Source: Tetrahymena elliotti 4EA
Lineage: Eukaryota > Ciliophora > Oligohymenophorea > Hymenostomatida > Tetrahymenidae
NCBI GenBank assembly: GCA_000231825.2
Contig: JH720346.1
Location: 259,260-323,259 of the forward strand
DNA: 64,000 bases
Reading direction: 5' to 3'
Shown: one piece after another, positions 60,568 to 64,000 of the stretch
Layout: every line of letters begins with the position of its first letter
Position numbering within the stretch: position 1 is the stretch's first letter
The notes under the pieces: generated by a model
Database searches by the model: none
What the model saw: the letters and a program-made list of their open reading frames with translations, nothing else
Told to the model about the DNA's origin: nothing
Translations under genes and position numbers: made by a program

Positions 60568-61694
60568 TCATTGCATAGATTGTTGATAAATAATATATCC
60601 GATTAATAAAAATTTAACAAGATAGCCTATGTCCCATTTTCCTTCTTATTATTTACTTTCTTAGCTTAGAATTTCATGAGTTTCTTGAAGAATCTTTTAT
60701 TGTTCGATTACAGCTTGATCGAACAATTAGAAACCTATTTTTTAATCATCAGGGTGATTTGGATTGTTTACTTCTTACTTAGTTAATTATGCAAGTTGAC
60801 CATAAATTGCATCTTTCAAAAATAAGATTTTTGATTGTATATTTCTTACTTTATTGGGGGTCAATTTAGAAGAGATATATCCAACAATAATTTGAGTTGG
60901 AACTAAAAGGAACTTAATAATGATTAATCTATGCTAAATTGTCAAGTAAGGGAAAAGCTAATCTACAAAATCTGCCTATTTAAAAGAAAAATTATTTTGT
61001 ATTTATGCAACAAATTATTATTATTTATAATGCTCTTTGTATTCTATTAAAAATAATTTATATTTACCTTAGATGGATCTGATTGGAGTAAATGTATTTC
61101 CATGATAAAGAAATTAATAATTAATAAAACTTGCCATTTAATGATAGATTTTTACTATTAACCTGATCCAGCAATACTTACAAGTAAAAGAACCAAATAG
61201 CTGATACCTGTTTATAAAATTTAATTCATAGTGTAAGAGGGAGATAAGTAAGATGCATATCTATTATCAGTAACACCAAATTTGTCATAAATCATTCTTC
61301 TTCCTCGATTTTTAAGTATATCTTTCATTTATTAGATTTCTCTTTCTTAAAGTGAAACCTATCTTGCTAAAATACCTCTTTGTTGCTAAATGGCCCTTTC
61401 TATATTTTAAAATGCATTTTCGATTTAACTATCAGTGCAGATACGGGGAATTTGCATCTTTTCAAAAATGCTTGCTTGCTTGAAATGTTTGAAAGCACCA
61501 ATATTAGCTGCAATCAATATGAGTCCACATAATATAATTTTAAATAATTGCTTTTTTGAAATCTTATTAAAATCCTTATCAAAAGGTATTTTTCTAGGAG
61601 GATCTATCTTGCTAATTAAAGTGCTGAAAACGTATTCATTAATTATCCTATAAATAAAAATATTCCATTCAACACCTCTAGATTCTGAACTCAT
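60568..61694 (-). CDS. Hypothetical membrane protein, 344 residues
   Basis: ATG 61,694 to TGA 60,568, with one intron at 60,976-61,067 (92 bp, gtaaatat...aaatag). Exon 1 starts MSSESRGVEWNIFIYRIINE and has a first membrane segment (FKIILCGLILIAANIGAF). A helical stretch rich in Glu/Gln/Arg follows (IENAFQNIERAIQQQRGILA, VSLQEREIQQMKDILK), then a second hydrophobic stretch (ILQTGISYLVLLLVSIAGSG). Exon 2 has a further hydrophobic segment (LIIIKFLLVPTQIIVGYI), a helical Gln-rich part and a short hydrophobic end (YLVKFLLIGYIIYQQSMQ). The topology suggests three to four membrane passes with a coiled-coil-like loop. Family and location unknown. Confidence 0.8.
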
Positions 61695-62931
61695 CTTGTT
61701 TTCTACACTTAAATTCTATCTAATTTATTTATTTAATTAATCAATCCTTTCAATATAATTTTCTAACAAAATATATCAAAATTTTTTTTGTTAATTTCCA
61801 GTCGTCTTTCTATCTTTCAATATATCAAAATATCTCTGCATATCTATCTTCAAAATTCAAATAAGTCTTATCCTATAAATCTATTGTTTTATAGCAAGTT
61901 TATTTATCTTCATTTATTTTCTTTCTCTAAATTTTATCTGATAGGTCAACACATGTCTGTATTATAAATTGCCTTGTTTTTTAGGTTATAAATTGTCTTG
62001 TTTTTTAGGTTTATTAAAAAAAAAAATATTTTTATTTTTTAAATTAGATTTTCTTCTATAAAAAAGCAGACTTTATTGAGTAAAAAATGATTTTCTTAAT
62101 TAATTAAAAAAATAAATAATTTTGTTCAATTAAAATGAAATTGTTGTTTAAAAAAATAACTTTGTTTATCATTAAAAATTGATAAAATAAAATTTGGAAT
62201 TTAAACTGAATTTATTTAAAATTGAAAATTTAAGAAATTAGTAAATTATATTAGATTAGAAATATTTGATAGAAGGTCATCTTTAATGAAGATAAAATAA
62301 TGTTTTTAAAAAGAATAAAATGATAATAAAGTGAAAAAAATGTTTATTTCTAGATAAATATTTTAGAGAGATATTGAAAAGGAAAATTTGATAGAAAATA
62401 GAGAAGGGATTAAAACATTAAATTAGGATATTATTTTATTCAAAAAATAAAATAAAAATCTCTCAGATATTATTATATAGATTTAAGCGTGGGGGGTTCG
62501 GTTCGCTCTTGATGAAGTCATTTACTTATAGTTGTAATGAAATTTATATTTAAAAATATGTGTCGCATAAGACGCTAGGTTAGTATGCGAAAAGAAATGT
62601 ACATTGTTAATTGAGTACTATATTGAATATGAGATAAGAAAATGATAATAATAATTTGATTAGATATTTTATTGAAGATACTAATAGTAATTAATGATAA
62701 TGATAATATATGATATTCTTATTGAATTAAGGCAAATGAGTCTGTCCTCGTTGCTTAAATCTAAAAGAGAGGGTAAATAAAATTCTGAACGATAAATAGA
62801 AGCAATAAATATTTACTAAAATAATAATAAAGAATTCAAAACGAAAACAAATTTTGCAAACAAAATCAAAGAGAAAAAGCAAAAAAGATTAAAGAAAGAA
62901 TAAAAGTAAATCATCAAGTAATTAATATAAA
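61695..62931. other. Intergenic between divergent genes, with a GC-richer hairpin island
   Basis: 1.2 kb holding the promoters of the membrane gene (minus) and the small gene at 62,932 (plus). Near 61,955-62,010 the word taaattg(c/t)cttgttttttagg is repeated directly. The island at 62,484-62,600 is listed separately. The final 60 bp before the ATG is A-rich leader. Confidence 0.5.
62484..62600. ncRNA. Possible structured non-coding RNA or regulatory island
   Basis: Against very AT-rich flanks this stretch has a G-rich run (gcgtggggggttcggttcgc at 62,487-62,506) and, 57 bp on, a perfect 7-bp hairpin: tcgcata (62,563-62,569) with tatgcga (62,584-62,590), loop of 14. It is not a tRNA (no acceptor or anticodon arms), snRNA or telomerase RNA that I recognise. 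Strand unknown. It could equally be a promoter element for the strongly coding-biased gene 330 bp downstream. Confidence 0.25.
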
Positions 62932-63303
62932 ATGAATATCACCTACACAGGACTTAAGTTGGAAGACTACTCACAAGAAGTTATTAGAAAATACTAATTC
63001 CCCAACTCTAATGAATTATAACGCTTTTTGAATCGCGAATAAACAGTCAGCGCTGAATAACATAAGTCAGCTATTAGACTTGCACAATAAGACTTCTTTG
63101 CTGTTGCAGGATCTTTGGCTGTTGGATCTCTTTCATACCTCTTCTTCAATTCCACAGGTGGTAAAGTTATCCGTGATAGAATTCGCTCTTAAATGCCCTA
63201 CCCTAAGAGAATCTTTGTATAAGCTCTTCCTTTCGTAGCTATAGCCACCGCTTTGATGATTAGCAGAAGAGGTATTGAACAAACTCACGGATATAAACAA
63301 TGA
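62932..63303 (+). CDS. Small membrane protein, 123 residues, probably highly expressed
   Basis: ATG 62,932 to TGA 63,301, no intron. The start is MNITYTGLKLEDYSQEVIRK; two hydrophobic segments follow (FFAVAGSLAVGSLSYLFF and ALPFVAIATALMI) around a basic, proline-containing loop (KVIRDRIRSQMPYPKRIF), and the tail is RRGIEQTHGYKQ. Codon use is much richer in C-ending codons (ATC, TAC, TTC, GGT, CGT, GCT) than anywhere else in the window, the bias usually seen in strongly expressed Tetrahymena genes. The two-helix hairpin with a positively charged loop would suit a small subunit of a mitochondrial inner-membrane complex, but that is inference; I do not recognise the family. Confidence 0.85.
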
Positions 63304-64000
63304 AGAATGATAAGATTTATTTTATTCAAAATTAAAAACAATTCTAACATGTTGTTGAATGAATGAATGAATCAATGATCTTAATATCGTTTACCTGTTT
63401 GTCTGTCTCTCTCTCTTTCTACTTTTCGTATAAATTATGCATTAGCTTTAGATTTCAATTTCTATTATTCTACTAACAAACTTTCAGAGCACTCTAATTT
63501 ACTTCTTATCTAATCAATTGGCGTTTAGTTTACTAATTTTATAGAATCATTTTATTGAGTAATCCAAGTTTAGATTCTAGATGAGCAAATACAAATACTT
63601 AAAATCAATTAGCAATCTTCATGAGTCTTTATCAGTCCATTAGCCAAGCAAAATATTAGCAATAACTCAAATAGCTTCAAGATAAAATGTTTGAGATATT
63701 ATTTATTGATTGATTAATTGCTGATTGTCTTCTTGTTAATAAATAAACACAAATAAATATTGATGTTACTACAAGCTCTACGAATATCCAACTAAAAAAT
63801 AAATTACTCTGTACTATCATTGCTATATAATTAATGCGAAATTACAAATTTAAATTACTAATATAAATATAATAAATAATAATAAAAATAATCATATCCT
63901 TTTCTTCGTATCTCATCTACATTAAAGCTAGATAATCTACAAAAAATACATTTTAGTACACCTAAGCTAATTTTAAAAGAAAACTCCTTCTTATTCCATA
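63304..64000. other. 3' flank of the small membrane gene, to the window edge
   Basis: AT-rich with tgaatgaatgaatc and ctgtctctctctc simple stretches (63,355-63,420). A plus-strand frame of 41 codons (about 63,581-63,706, MSKYKYLKSISNLHE...) is slightly peptide-like but too short to support. No telomere repeat at the right edge. Confidence 0.5.

Noticed and set aside
62487..62506. Possible tRNA T-arm (ggttcggttcg)
   Set aside because: No matching acceptor, D or anticodon arms within 90 bp on either strand.
1..64000. Chromosome breakage sequence or telomere repeats
   Set aside because: I looked for TAAACCAACCTCTTT-like words and CCCCAA/TTGGGG runs and found none; an exact computed search would be needed to be certain.
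1..64000. Prokaryotic operons, CRISPR arrays, insertion sequences
   Set aside because: The code, introns and gene families are ciliate; the tandem repeats found have no spacers and there is no transposase frame.

Overview
The window reads as a piece of a ciliate macronuclear genome, most likely Tetrahymena or a close relative. The evidence is internal: the DNA is very AT-rich, real genes run straight through TAA and TAG (read as glutamine), every gene I could close ends in TGA, starts sit in an A-rich context (aaaATG), and coding blocks are split by short AT-rich GTAA...TAG introns. With the standard code the genes fall apart into meaningless fragments, so all calls here use ciliate code 6. 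No telomere repeats, chromosome breakage sequence, CRISPR array, insertion sequence or convincing tRNA was seen. Species assignment is inference.

Layout. 0.4-4.9 kb: two housekeeping genes transcribed away from a shared 0.77-kb promoter, ERB1/BOP1 (60S ribosome assembly, minus) and VPS25 (ESCRT-II, plus). 5.9-9.1 kb: a calcium-dependent protein kinase with an acylation-type N-terminus and four EF-hands. 10.4-27.6 kb: two giant membrane proteins of one family (multi-pass N-terminus, HxxSC-x4-CFC motif, PAS domain, Gln/Asn-rich linker, two further membrane blocks), pointing at each other with 0.7 kb between their stops; they resemble the TmcB/TmcC-like families that are expanded in ciliates. 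29.8-31.8 kb: a GSK3-type kinase (minus). 33.6-36.2 kb: a multi-pass membrane protein I do not recognise. 37.2-39.6 kb: an intronless leucine-rich-repeat protein (minus), followed by about 2 kb of what looks like a decayed relative. 43.5-45.3 kb: a Gln/Asn-rich protein of unknown role. 47.0-57.0 kb: a 10-kb gene for a bridge-like lipid transfer protein of the Hobbit/SABRE/FMP27 (BLTP2) family. 58.5-63.3 kb: three small genes of unknown role, the last with strikingly GC-richer, optimised-looking codons.

The genes do not form an operon or a pathway; this is an ordinary eukaryotic neighbourhood with a signalling flavour (Ca2+ kinase, GSK3, two PAS-bearing membrane proteins) and membrane-traffic genes (VPS25, BLTP2). 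Intergenic DNA holds several AT-rich tandem repeats (25, 74 and 262 bp periods, and 23 bp inside a BLTP2 intron) and diverged longer repeats. The most unusual items are: an open frame upstream of ERB1 interrupted by two TGA codons at positions that would suit tryptophan; the convergent giant PAS/membrane paralogues, one with a 1.44-kb intron where its partner has none visible; two islands of GC-richer sequence with hairpins that could be non-coding RNAs; and a decayed LRR gene. I found no clear novel multi-gene system. Exon boundaries are read by eye and some are uncertain.
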